Source: Anaerolineales bacterium | GTDB lineage: Bacteria > Chloroflexota > Anaerolineae > 4572-78 > J111 | Length of the DNA stretch: 64,000 nt | Reading direction: 5' to 3' | Assembly: GCA_015075405.1 (NCBI GenBank) | Contig: JABTUK010000002.1 | Coordinates: 1,798,001 to 1,862,000, forward strand | In this document: one piece after another, positions 1 through 7,294 of the stretch | Numbering within the stretch: position 1 is the stretch's first letter | Layout: the number at the start of each line of letters is the position of its first letter | The notes under the pieces: generated by a model | Told to the model about the DNA's origin: nothing | The model's database searches: none | The model's input: only the letters and a program-made list of their open reading frames with translations | Position numbers and translations under genes: made by a program

Positions 1-2
1 AT

Positions 3-614
3 ATGGTCAAAAGCGGACTCGTGGATCGTCCTGCCGTCAGCCCTTATCGCTTGACGGCTCACTTACTCTTGGCTCTGCTTCTGTTTGCCCTTTGTTTCTG
101 GTTGGCTCTGGACAAAGTCAACCAACCTTCAAGGGTCAAACGACAACCTAAACGCGGCTTGGTTTTCAAGCTATCGCTGGGGTTGACAGCGATTTTGGTT
201 GTCCAGATTACTTATGGCGGATTTATGGCCGGCCTGAAAGCGGGTCATGTGTCAGCCACCTTTCCCCTTATGTTTGGCTACCTGATCCCGCCGGACCTAT
301 TATCGTCACTTCAACCCTGGCCGCTTAACCTGGTAGCCAACCCGTTAACGGTTCATTTTGTCCATCGCTGGTTAGGTTTTGTCGTTTTGGCCTTGATCGG
401 TATTTTGTTCTATGTGGTGAGAAAAAGAACTTGTGCCTGGAAGTTGCAATTGAGCGTAGCAGCCCTGTTAGTCTTAGGCGGCTTCCAGATATTGCTTGGC
501 ATTGGGGTTATCACCTGGCATGTCCCCCTCGCCCTGGCCTTAAGCCATCAGACTGTAGCTCTGGGGTTGTTTGCCCTGACCCTTTTTATTAACCATCAGG
601 TGGTTGTCAAATAA
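3..614 (+). CDS. ctaA: haem A synthase (CtaA/COX15 type), C-terminal part
   Basis: Integral membrane enzyme that oxidises the C8 methyl of haem O to make haem A for cytochrome oxidases. The 203 residues visible are a C-terminal part: the family motif MVKSGL at the very edge, normally internal, then RLTAHL, GGFMAGLKAGH, FPLM, and VHFVHRW with a conserved histidine, followed by SHQ near the end. About five hydrophobic segments are present. The reading frame begins at the window boundary, so the ATG at 3 is probably not the true start and the N-terminal half lies outside. It is the only plus-strand gene in the first 50 kb and points to an aerobic terminal oxidase in an otherwise anaerobic-looking region. 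Confidence 0.85.
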   Translation: MVKSGLVDRPAVSPYRLTAHLLLALLLFALCFWLALDKVNQPSRVKRQPKRGLVFKLSLGLTAILVVQITYGGFMAGLKAGHVSATFPLMFGYLIPPDLLSSLQPWPLNLVANPLTVHFVHRWLGFVVLALIGILFYVVRKRTCAWKLQLSVAALLVLGGFQILLGIGVITWHVPLALALSHQTVALGLFALTLFINHQVVVK

Positions 615-862
615 GCCAAGAGAGAGGTGAAGCATAAAGGTTCTGGGTTGAAAATCGGCGCCGTGGCCCGAGCCCGGCTTTTTGAGCCAGCAGTGCCTCG
701 GTCCTGTCCAAGGCAGCCACCCCTGTTATCGTCGCCCGTCAGAGCGACGATGACCAGATCGTTGGGGCCGCCCGCCTCCGCTTCGGCTGTCAACAGGCCA
801 GCCTCTTTGACGAGGGCTTTGTTAGCCTCGGTGGACGCGCCAAGCTATACCCAACGCATTTC
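615..862. other. gene-poor stretch with a possible gene remnant
   Basis: No convincing complete gene. One plus-strand frame from about 686 to 860 reads without a stop and contains a protein-like stretch (PVIVARQSDDDQIVGAARL and on), but it has no start signal, follows a stop at 683, and runs directly into the repeat at 863. It could be the remnant of a gene broken by the repeat. I could not assign it to a family. Confidence 0.3.
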
Positions 863-932
863 AAAATTTCCGTAGCTGACGCATCCCCATGCGTCAGCGG
901 ACGGCATAGGGATGCCGTCCTACGGAAATTTT
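863..932. repeat. cloverleaf-like palindromic repeat, copy 1
   Basis: The outer arms AAAATTTCCGTAG and CTACGGAAATTTT pair perfectly. Between them lie two smaller perfect hairpins: CTGACGCAT/ATGCGTCAG and GACGGCAT/ATGCCGTC, each with a four-base loop (CCCC and AGGG). Folded as single strand it makes a three-way junction. It looks like a REP- or MITE-type miniature repeat; no coding capacity. Confidence 0.75.
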
Positions 933-947
933 AACGTGCGCTTAGTA

Positions 948-1031
948 CCTATCCGAAAACCTCCGTAGAGGACGCATCCCTATGCGTCCTCGGCTTGCAT
1001 AGGGATGCAAGCCTACGGGTTTTCGGATAGG
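948..1031. repeat. cloverleaf-like palindromic repeat, copy 2
   Basis: Same architecture as the element at 863-932, 15 bp further on. The outer arms are CCTATCCGAAAACC and GGTTTTCGGATAGG, continuing inward with CCGTAG/CTACGG. The inner hairpins are AGGACGCAT/ATGCGTCCT and GGCTTGCAT/ATGCAAGCC with loops CCCT and AGGG. The inner arms share GACGCAT and the CATAGGGATGC core with copy 1, while the outer arms differ, so the copies are related but not identical. Confidence 0.75.
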
Positions 1032-1299
1032 CTCTTAGTATAATCGCTACCATCGGCTGAGTTACAAGAGGCAAATCTTCAAACTTGACCTCAATCAAGG
1101 CGATGTTGTGTCCGCCCTTTTTCCAGGTTAGCGCATTGGCGGCCTGGTGATAAACGGCGTCGCGCAGGGTGGCGTTAAGATAAGGCAGGACATCGGAAAT
1201 ATCGGCAGTGAGCCGGGCGATGGCCGCGTACCGTTCCGCCCCTGGCTCGCAGGGTGGGGTAAAGACTTCAAGGTCGTATTTCTCAATGAGCATAGCCAC
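949..1299 (-). pseudogene. Fe-S cluster protein, N-terminal fragment truncated by repeat
   Basis: The first 70-80 residues resemble the N-terminal domain of (Fe-S)-binding proteins of the corrinoid/methyltransferase type: the family string PCEPGAERYAAIARL is followed by DISDVLPYLNATL and ALTWKKGGHNIAL. Intact relatives continue into a CxxC-rich 4Fe-4S domain. Here the homology stops around 1045 and the last 30 or so residues are simply the repeat at 948-1031 read as protein, ending at 949. The gene has therefore lost its cluster-binding domain. It starts 6 bp after the stop of no gene and 12 bp upstream of the TlpA-like/VKOR gene on the same strand. A short functional product cannot be excluded but is unlikely. 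Confidence 0.7.
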
Positions 1300-1305
1300 A
1301 CCTCC

Positions 1306-2637
1306 TTATGACTTGTGTATGTTCATTGCCTGAAAAGCCGACTTGTGACTGAGCAGCATGAGCAGAGTGATGATGATAGCTGAAGTCAGGCACCAGATGC
1401 AGACGGCCTTGATGACAAAAGGCTCCAGATAGGTCAGGTACAGTGAAAACAAAGTACCAACCAGGGCCAGACCGAACACAGCCAGCGGCGCGTACCTGGC
1501 CAATGGGTCAACGCGAAATCGTCCCCACAGCCAGGCCACCAGGATGGCTACATAGCCGATGACGCCCAACACACCGATAGGCAGCAGGCCAAACAGGCGG
1601 GCATAGGGACTGCTTTGCACAGCGTTGCAGTCGCCCACCGGCCCGCACACTGCCGGAACGGCCTGCGTTTCGACATAAGCCAGGTAGCCGGCCACGCCCA
1701 GCCCAGCTATGGCTAAAATTGGAATTGCCAGTTCAAGCCAGGCTAGTGGCAGACAATCTGTCCCGTTTTTTAAACGCTTGGCCGCAGCAGCGCTGGTGTA
1801 GATTAATGCCCCTATCATGCCGATTATGACAGCCAGCGCGAGTTCAAACCCTTGCACCCTGGCCGACGATGCAGCCAGCGGCTGATTGAGGCTCGTCTCC
1901 TCAATGGGTTCGGACATCGCGACGTCTGGCACAGGCAGAGCTTCTTCAGTCCCGTGCAATTTAGCCAGCGCAGCCGTTGGCGATGGGTTGACGGCTGCCT
2001 CCTTGAGCGGACCCGGCCCGGCAATTTCTGGCGCGGGCAGAGTTTCTTCAGCGCACGGTGTAGCCGGTCCGCAAGTTTCGAGGGCTGGCGCAGTAGTCGG
2101 TAGAATATCGGCCAGGGCGGGCGCGGTTGGATAGTCCACCCCACCATTAGCCAGGTGCTGCTCAATCAACCCCGGCAGCTCGGCCGGAATTTGGTCTGAG
2201 CCGATGAGCGCGCGATCACCAATGACCAGAAACGGCACGCCGAGATAATCCTGGGGAATGCCAAAAGAAGTCCCCGTCTGCACCAGCCGATTCCACTCTT
2301 GCTCACTCTTTACTTCAATCAATAACACTTGCAGTTGGCCGCCGTATTTTTCTTGCAGCGGCGGCAGCACTTCATCCAGCACAAAATGGCAGTGCGGACA
2401 GGTGTCCATCCAGAACATAACTGCATGCACTACCGGCGCTTCCACCCCTGCGGGTGCTTCGGTTGGCGTGGCAATGGGGACGGCGGTTGGTTGGGAGTTT
2501 GTTTCTTCATCACAAACGTGACAGGTCTTAAGGGTAGGAGTTGGCTGTGGTGTAGCCGCTGTGGCTGGCTGTTGACCATAACCAACCACTATCCCCAACC
2601 CAACGACTACACCAAATATAAGAAGAGATAAACGCAT
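1306..2637 (-). CDS. thioredoxin-like / VKOR fusion protein
   Basis: Predicted membrane disulfide-forming enzyme, 443 residues. An N-terminal signal/anchor (residues 1-22) is followed by a CHVC pair near 39-42, a thioredoxin-like domain with CPHC at 80-83 and a cis-Pro region (LGVPF), and a Pro/Ala-rich linker. The C-terminal half is a vitamin K epoxide reductase domain with about five membrane segments, the loop cysteines CGPVGDC and the redox pair CIWC near 413. In bacterial VKOR fusions the membrane part oxidises the thioredoxin partner using quinone; that is family knowledge. The start is supported by AGGAG 8 bp upstream. It lies at the end of a long minus-strand series, after a damaged ArsR gene. 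Confidence 0.85.
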   Translation of the reverse strand: MRLSLLIFGVVVGLGIVVGYGQQPATAATPQPTPTLKTCHVCDEETNSQPTAVPIATPTEAPAGVEAPVVHAVMFWMDTCPHCHFVLDEVLPPLQEKYGGQLQVLLIEVKSEQEWNRLVQTGTSFGIPQDYLGVPFLVIGDRALIGSDQIPAELPGLIEQHLANGGVDYPTAPALADILPTTAPALETCGPATPCAEETLPAPEIAGPGPLKEAAVNPSPTAALAKLHGTEEALPVPDVAMSEPIEETSLNQPLAASSARVQGFELALAVIIGMIGALIYTSAAAAKRLKNGTDCLPLAWLELAIPILAIAGLGVAGYLAYVETQAVPAVCGPVGDCNAVQSSPYARLFGLLPIGVLGVIGYVAILVAWLWGRFRVDPLARYAPLAVFGLALVGTLFSLYLTYLEPFVIKAVCIWCLTSAIIITLLMLLSHKSAFQAMNIHKS

Positions 2638-2643
2638 TTCACT

Positions 2644-2897
2644 TTACTCCTGACAACTCTCTGATTTAGGCAATCCATAAAAAATACAGCCCGACACCAG
2701 AAATTGGTCCAGTTGCGTTTCCGGCGGCAGGCCGCCAGGTGATGGGATACGGCTGACTGCGACAGGCCCGTTGCCCCGGTTAACTCGGTGACGGTCATTT
2801 CCCGGCCGGCCAGCCGCTCCAGCAAGGCCAGGCGCGACTCGCTAGCCAGGGCCGACAGGAATTGGTTGTAATGACACTGCTCAGAAGTCTTCATCAT
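2644..2897 (-). pseudogene. ArsR-family regulator, frameshifted or deleted
   Basis: The first 50 residues are a normal ArsR winged-helix N-terminus (LASESRLALLERLAG, then TGLSQSAVSHHLA). After SHHLA the frame goes into unrelated basic sequence. The neighbouring frame instead reads PPETQLDQFLVSGCIFYGL and stops at 2644, which gives a more protein-like end just before the VKOR ribosome site. ArsR proteins should have a wing and dimer helix here, and these are missing. I read it as an ArsR gene with an internal deletion plus frameshift. Whether the first 50 residues still do anything is unknown. Confidence 0.6.
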
Positions 2898-2915
2898 GGG
2901 TTCACCAGCATTGTC

Positions 2916-3404
2916 TCAAACAAGCAGGGGGTGCCCCAATTTCAGTAAGGCCGACAGGTTTGGGGGGCACAAGCCATACTCCTGAAGCAAGCCATATAGA
3001 CCCTGGACCATCCGTTGGCCTACTTTCAGAAATGCCTGGGTGTTTTGCAGCCGATGCAGGTCGAGCGCGACCAGTGAAGACGGTTCCAGGGCCTCGACCG
3101 AGACCCTGATGCGGTCCGGGCGTATCCAGGTGGCCCAGCCAAAAACCTGGCCCGGCGAGGTTAACTCAACCATTGCTTCACCCTCACACTGACCCCCGTT
3201 GGGCGACACACTCAGCTTTAGCGCTACTCGCCCCTGCTGCAAGACGAATAGATACTCATCCGGATCGTCGGCTATGAGAATGCTTTCACCCGGAGTATAA
3301 TCCGCGATGTACCCACAGTTGGACAGGTCCATCAATTCCGCCTCGGTCAACGGCGCCAGCAGCGAACTGGCCTGCAACGTTCGGATTACTTTACCCCTAC
3401 TCAT
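2916..3404 (-). CDS. cyclic nucleotide-binding-like domain protein without HTH
   Basis: About 163 residues. The body is a double-stranded beta-helix sensor fold of the CRP/FNR kind: LTEAELMDLSNCG, then YTPGESILI, DEYLFVLQQGRVAL, SPGQVFGWATWI and the long helix region near the end. There is no helix-turn-helix after the sensor domain, so it is not a DNA-binding CRP. The start is set by a 4-bp ATGA overlap with the upstream glutaredoxin-like gene, implying translational coupling. It might sense a ligand or redox state and act on a partner protein; this is not shown by the sequence. Confidence 0.7.
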   Translation of the reverse strand: MSRGKVIRTLQASSLLAPLTEAELMDLSNCGYIADYTPGESILIADDPDEYLFVLQQGRVALKLSVSPNGGQCEGEAMVELTSPGQVFGWATWIRPDRIRVSVEALEPSSLVALDLHRLQNTQAFLKVGQRMVQGLYGLLQEYGLCPPNLSALLKLGHPLLV

Positions 3405-3682
3405 CTGGCCTGGTCCCCGTCCGAAAATAGGGCTTGCGCTGCGGCTTCGTCTATCCGGCATGCCGGCTTAATCAACAAATCGAAGGGGTTGATGCTCTGC
3501 CCATTGACCAGAATGCCGGGCGAGGCCCGCAACTCGTATTGAGCGGCCAGGGCCTGGCCTTCGGACGACATCAAATCAATCCGGGTAAAGGGGATGTGGT
3601 GCGCCTCAAGATACTCGATTACTTTGCGGCTGCGGCGGCACTTCGGCGCCGGTAAGATGATGATTTTTCGATAGGTGGTCAT
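3401..3682 (-). CDS. glutaredoxin/thioredoxin-like small protein
   Basis: 93 residues with a thioredoxin-type fold signature: IIILPAPKCRRSRKVIEYL puts a single active-site cysteine (CRRS, so CxxS rather than CxxC) after strand 1, and SPGILVNGQ carries the cis-Pro loop. Monothiol proteins of this sort usually handle glutathione-like thiols or bind metal; the substrate is not known here. It is coupled by ATGA to the sensor-domain protein downstream and lies after a hairpin-bearing gap following the TauE exporter gene. Confidence 0.7.
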   Translation of the reverse strand: MTTYRKIIILPAPKCRRSRKVIEYLEAHHIPFTRIDLMSSEGQALAAQYELRASPGILVNGQSINPFDLLIKPACRIDEAAAQALFSDGDQAR

Positions 3683-3727
3683 AATTTTAAACTCGTCTCT
3701 TTACTCAAAAATTACCATAATTAGTTT

Positions 3728-3757
3728 GGGTGGGGTCTCGCCGTTGAGACCCCACCC
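3728..3757. terminator. strong hairpin, 12-bp perfect stem
   Basis: GGGTGGGGTCTC pairs perfectly with GAGACCCCACCC across a six-base loop. It sits between the stop of the TauE gene (3865) and the glutaredoxin-like gene. No run of T follows on the minus strand, so it may be a pause, processing or mRNA-stability hairpin rather than a true intrinsic terminator. Confidence 0.55.
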
Positions 3758-3864
3758 TGCCGACAGACGAAGTGCGCTGCCGGCTGCAACAATGGAGGAA
3801 TGTCCAGGCGGAATTGCCCGTTTGAGTCGGCGACCGGTCGCTTGGCAAGTCTGTTCAATGCTGT

Positions 3865-4785
3865 TTACCAGATCAGGATGCCAAAGTAGGCAGTGATGAA
3901 CTTGACCGCCACGTACAAGAAGTAGAGACCAAAGATGAGTTTCAAGGTGGAAGGCTTGAAGCGCTTGATGATGGCCGAGCCAACCTGCGCGCCCACAATA
4001 GTGCCGATAGCCAGGAGCAGTCCGGCGCCCACATCCACAAATCCCTGAAACAGCTTGATCCCGCCGCCGACCACCGCCAGGGGGATCATCGTGGCTAGTG
4101 AACTACCCATGGTGATATACACCGGCGCGCCAAAGAGGTAGATCAACCCCGGCACCAGGGCATAACCGCCGCCCACCCCGGCTACGCCGGTGGCGATGCC
4201 GACGATAAAGCCAAAGATGGCCCAGCCCCAGACCGGCCCGGGGATCATATTTCCCTCCCGCTGCGGCATCTTGCGCTGGACAATCCCTTCCCAGATCATG
4301 CGGATGGCCGGCCACAGGAAGATCAGCCCCAGGATCAGCCCCAGGAGGGCGCTGTGCGCCGCCAGCAGGGTAAAAAGCCACGACCCCAGGATGACGCCTA
4401 AAATACCGACGCCGCCGAGCCAGAGCACGGCTTTGACATCCAGGTTACGGCGCACCAGGTGGCCGTAGCCGCCCGAGATAGCCGTAAAGATGACCGCAAA
4501 CAGGGTCGTGCCTACGGCGATAGGGGCCGGATAGCCCATCCAAAAGTGAATAACCGGCAGCATTAAGCTGCATCCCCCGGTACCGATCAGCCCACCCAGC
4601 ACCCCGGCGGCAAAGCCGACCACTACCAGGACCAGCCCGGTAATGAGGCTGACCACTGGCACATCGGCGGCTACCTGGGCGGCCAATCCTGACAAAAAAT
4701 ACCACCCGGCAATGAGGGCGATAATCAGCAGTAACACCAATGTTGGGGTTTGCTCTTTGAATGGAGAGGTTGGTTTGATAGACAT
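3865..4785 (-). CDS. TauE/SafE family sulfite/organosulfur exporter
   Basis: Membrane permease of the TauE/SafE (4-toluene sulfonate uptake) family, about 306 residues with eight or so membrane segments. The two family repeats are visible as GLIGTGGCSLMLPVI in the first half and GVAGVGGGYALVPGL in the second. The family exports or imports sulfite, sulfonates or similar anions; the substrate cannot be read from sequence. The start at 4785 is chosen because GGAGGTAAAA lies directly before this ATG; an upstream ATG at 4803 lacks that spacing. It is one of four TauE paralogues in the window. Confidence 0.85.
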   Translation of the reverse strand: MSIKPTSPFKEQTPTLVLLLIIALIAGWYFLSGLAAQVAADVPVVSLITGLVLVVVGFAAGVLGGLIGTGGCSLMLPVIHFWMGYPAPIAVGTTLFAVIFTAISGGYGHLVRRNLDVKAVLWLGGVGILGVILGSWLFTLLAAHSALLGLILGLIFLWPAIRMIWEGIVQRKMPQREGNMIPGPVWGWAIFGFIVGIATGVAGVGGGYALVPGLIYLFGAPVYITMGSSLATMIPLAVVGGGIKLFQGFVDVGAGLLLAIGTIVGAQVGSAIIKRFKPSTLKLIFGLYFLYVAVKFITAYFGILIW

Positions 4786-4948
4786 TTTTACCTCCAGTTT
4801 CAACTATTAACTTATTCCCAATGTAAACAGTTTTTACCAGTCACAGCATTACCTGCAACCGGCCGGAGGTGGGCGCTTGATGCCCGGTCCGCGCCCAAAT
4901 TGGCACAGGCAGCGGCCCAGTCTGCGTTTGCAGCGTTTGTCTTTCATC

Positions 4949-5242
4949 TCACCGTTCCTGTTTCTGACGAGCACAGAAGCGGGTATAAGCTTCGCGGAGG
5001 GCAGCGGCATAGTCGGCTTCGACTGCGGCGCTTTCGGGAATGTAGTTTAATTTCCGGGCCAAGCCTACCAGTTCCGCATCGCTCGCCTCGTCTGGCTGAC
5101 GGCCAATGGCCTGTAGTTGTTGGAACACCGTTTCCAGGCCCATCATGCCATGGATAACCTTATTTGGACCCACCTGGAGATAAGTGACTCCCTCAACCTG
5201 GGGGAGACAACAAGCTCCACTACCAGAGTAAATTCTGTTCAT
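4949..5242 (-). CDS. small conserved protein, unknown function
   Basis: 97 residues. The N-terminus carries SGACCLPQVEGV, a vicinal cysteine pair, then VGLARKLNYIPE and a charged C-terminal helix ending FCARQKQER. A helical domain with the string KLNYIP is something I associate with small proteins found beside redox and metal genes, but I cannot name the family. AGAGGC lies 6 bp upstream. It sits 10 bp after the YlbF-like gene at 5253-5630 and so belongs to the same transcript. The paired cysteines suggest metal, metalloid or disulfide chemistry. Confidence 0.6.
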   Translation of the reverse strand: MNRIYSGSGACCLPQVEGVTYLQVGPNKVIHGMMGLETVFQQLQAIGRQPDEASDAELVGLARKLNYIPESAAVEADYAAALREAYTRFCARQKQER

Positions 5243-5252
5243 GGCTGCCTCT

Positions 5253-5630
5253 TTAGGTCTGGTTATGAGAATGGTCTACCATCGCCGCGTAGTCAACGCC
5301 CAGGCGCTGGCTCAACTCGGCGCTGATGCCCATGAAATAAAGTTTTAAGTCGTCCAGCGCCTCCTGTCGTTTCAGCACCGAGGGCTGGAGAGCGATCTGT
5401 TGGCGCAGGGCATAAAACTCATCCACCTCGGCCTGAGACAGCAACTCGCCGGCCGATTGGCGGGCAATCAACTCGTCCTGCAGCGCAAATAGACGCTCGT
5501 TCATCATGCGGGCCGTTAGGTCAGCCTGGAACTCGCGGTCCGCGGCCAGGAAAGCCTGCACGGCCCTGGTTTGGTGTAAGGCTTCACCCAATTGACGGGC
5601 CAGTGTTTGAATTTTGGCCGGTACTTCCAT
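5253..5630 (-). CDS. YlbF/YmcA-like helical protein
   Basis: 125 residues, almost wholly helical, in the YlbF/YmcA style: AVQAFLAADREFQAD, LTARMMNERLFALQDEL, and LSQRLGVDYAAMVD near the end. YlbF and YmcA of Bacillus form a complex, reported to carry Fe-S clusters, that acts on RNase Y. The start at 5630 follows AGGAGGATAACG, whereas the longer frame start at 5711 overlaps the upstream gene and has no such site. Unlike its three paralogues here it has no Cys-Cys tail. Confidence 0.7.
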   Translation of the reverse strand: MEVPAKIQTLARQLGEALHQTRAVQAFLAADREFQADLTARMMNERLFALQDELIARQSAGELLSQAEVDEFYALRQQIALQPSVLKRQEALDDLKLYFMGISAELSQRLGVDYAAMVDHSHNQT

Positions 5631-5640
5631 CGTTATCCTC

Positions 5641-6009
5641 CTAACCGCAACAGCTCCGTTTGGCGTTGGCCGCGAAGGGTACCCCGGCCACCTGGCTGAT
5701 GATGTCGTCAACGGCGGTCAGTATTTCACGCATACCCCGCTCCGCTTGCCGCAGGGATACGACCACCGGCAGCGCCTCCAACTCCGTTTGTAATTGGGCC
5801 AGGGTTGGCCCCGATTTTCTGGCTGAAAACCCGGCCCCTTGCGCCTCATAAATAGCCCGCAATAGCCGCTGGACCTCGGGGTCGTGATTGGCCAGGTCCA
5901 TCGCCTGGATAAAAGCGCGGCAAATGGGCATTTCGTCCAGCGCCTCGACCAGAGCGTGGGTAGTGTCCGTTATGCTTTCGGCAAGGTTTGTCGCCGTTTT
6001 AAGCTCCAT
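5641..6009 (-). CDS. YlbF-like helical protein with Cys-Cys tail
   Basis: 122 residues; helical YlbF-type sequence (LVEALDEMPICRAFI, DPEVQRLLRAIYEAQ) ending in SCCG. The start ATG at 6009 follows AAAGGA by about 12 bp; an upstream GTG at 6033 is possible. It lies directly upstream of a second YlbF-like gene (10-bp gap), so the two may form a hetero-complex as in Bacillus. The terminal vicinal cysteines recur in two paralogues in the ars operon at 22905-23731, and suggest metal or cluster binding. Confidence 0.7.
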   Translation of the reverse strand: MELKTATNLAESITDTTHALVEALDEMPICRAFIQAMDLANHDPEVQRLLRAIYEAQGAGFSARKSGPTLAQLQTELEALPVVVSLRQAERGMREILTAVDDIISQVAGVPFAANAKRSCCG

Positions 6010-6058
6010 TGGATCTTTATTTCCTTTCTCCACTGATGGGTTGAACTGCCTATCCCGG

Positions 6059-7294
6059 TCAATCCAGCAGCATCACCTGCACCACCGACCCGGCCGGCAG
6101 ATGGTCCAGGTCTTCAGGGATGATGGCCAGCCCATCGGCCTTGACCATTGACAGCAGGATGCCTGACCCCTGGTCGCCGGTTAAGCGGGCCAGGGTCTGG
6201 CCGCCCTGCGTTTCGAGCGTCACCCGCACATAGTGGCGGCGGTCGTCTTTGCGTTTGATCTCATCTACCAGCACCGCGTCAACGATGGGTCGGCTCAACT
6301 TGGTCTTACCCAACATGGTCAGAATGGCGGGCCGGGCAAACATCTCAAATGAAACCATGGCCGAAACCGGGTTGCCCGGCAGCCCCAACAGCGGCGTGCC
6401 TTGAATCAGCCCGAAGGCCAGCGGTTTGCCCGGCTTCATCCGCACCCGCCAGAAGGTCATTTCTCCCTCGGCGGCCAGGACGGTTTTGACCACGTCGAAA
6501 TCGCCTACCGAAACCCCGCCCGAAGTCAAGAACAGGTCAGCCCCCTGCTCCAGCCCGGCGCGAATCCTGGCCGTCAGGTCGTTGACCGTGTCGCGAGCGA
6601 TGCCCAGGCGGATAGGGAGGCCGCCGTGCTTGAGCACCTGGGCAGCATTGGAGTAACCGTTGGCATCGCGGATCTTGCCCGGCTGCCAGGAGTCGGCGGC
6701 ATCAATGACCTCGTCGCCGGTGGAGAGGATGGCCACCCGGGGCCGCCGGTGGACCCGCACCTCGGACCGGCCCAGCGCGGCCAGCATGCCAATTTCCTGG
6801 GGCCGCAGGAGTTTGCCTTTAGCCAACACGACCTCACCGGCCCGCACATCTTCACCGGCGGCACGAATATTCTTGTGATGTGGATAGCGTTTGAAAACGA
6901 GAATATGATCGCCCTCCACCTCCACCTCCTCAAAGGGGATGACCGCCTCGGTTCCGGGCGGTACCGGCGCGCCGGTCATAATCCGTACGGCAGTGCCAGG
7001 AGTGATGGCTTCATCCAGGGTATAGCCGGCGGCCAGGTCGGCCGCCACACGCAGACGGCGCGGGGCATCGGGCCGGGCGCCGCCGGTATCGTCGCAGCGC
7101 ACGGCGTAGCCGTCCATCGCGGTGTTTGCCAGGGGCGGAATGTCCATCTCGGCCACGACATCCTCGGCCAAAACACGATCCAGTGCCTCCAAAATAGATA
7201 CAGTTTCGGCCTCCAAGGGTCGAAAATGATCCAGGAAGCGCTCAACGGCCTCCTCGACCTCCAGCATCGGGTATGCTTCTTCTTCTCGGTTCAT
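6059..7294 (-). CDS. moeA: molybdopterin molybdenumtransferase MoeA
   Basis: Inserts molybdate (or tungstate) into adenylylated molybdopterin in the last step of Moco synthesis; cytoplasmic. 411 residues from this start, the usual length. Visible signatures are GTAVRIMTGAPVP, STGDEVI, KIRDANGYSN, TSGGVSVGDFDVV and GLPGNPVSAMVSFE. The start ATG at 7294 overlaps the stop of the glycosidase gene (ATGA) and has GGAG upstream; the longer open frame to 7432 is out of frame with known MoeA N-termini. With MogA/MoaB, XdhC and FdhD it makes this run a Moco maturation operon. Confidence 0.95.
   Translation of the reverse strand: MNREEEAYPMLEVEEAVERFLDHFRPLEAETVSILEALDRVLAEDVVAEMDIPPLANTAMDGYAVRCDDTGGARPDAPRRLRVAADLAAGYTLDEAITPGTAVRIMTGAPVPPGTEAVIPFEEVEVEGDHILVFKRYPHHKNIRAAGEDVRAGEVVLAKGKLLRPQEIGMLAALGRSEVRVHRRPRVAILSTGDEVIDAADSWQPGKIRDANGYSNAAQVLKHGGLPIRLGIARDTVNDLTARIRAGLEQGADLFLTSGGVSVGDFDVVKTVLAAEGEMTFWRVRMKPGKPLAFGLIQGTPLLGLPGNPVSAMVSFEMFARPAILTMLGKTKLSRPIVDAVLVDEIKRKDDRRHYVRVTLETQGGQTLARLTGDQGSGILLSMVKADGLAIIPEDLDHLPAGSVVQVMLLD

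Noticed and set aside
2916..3404. the CRP/FNR activator of the composite promoters
   Set aside because: The protein has the sensor fold but no helix-turn-helix, so it cannot be the DNA-binding activator.
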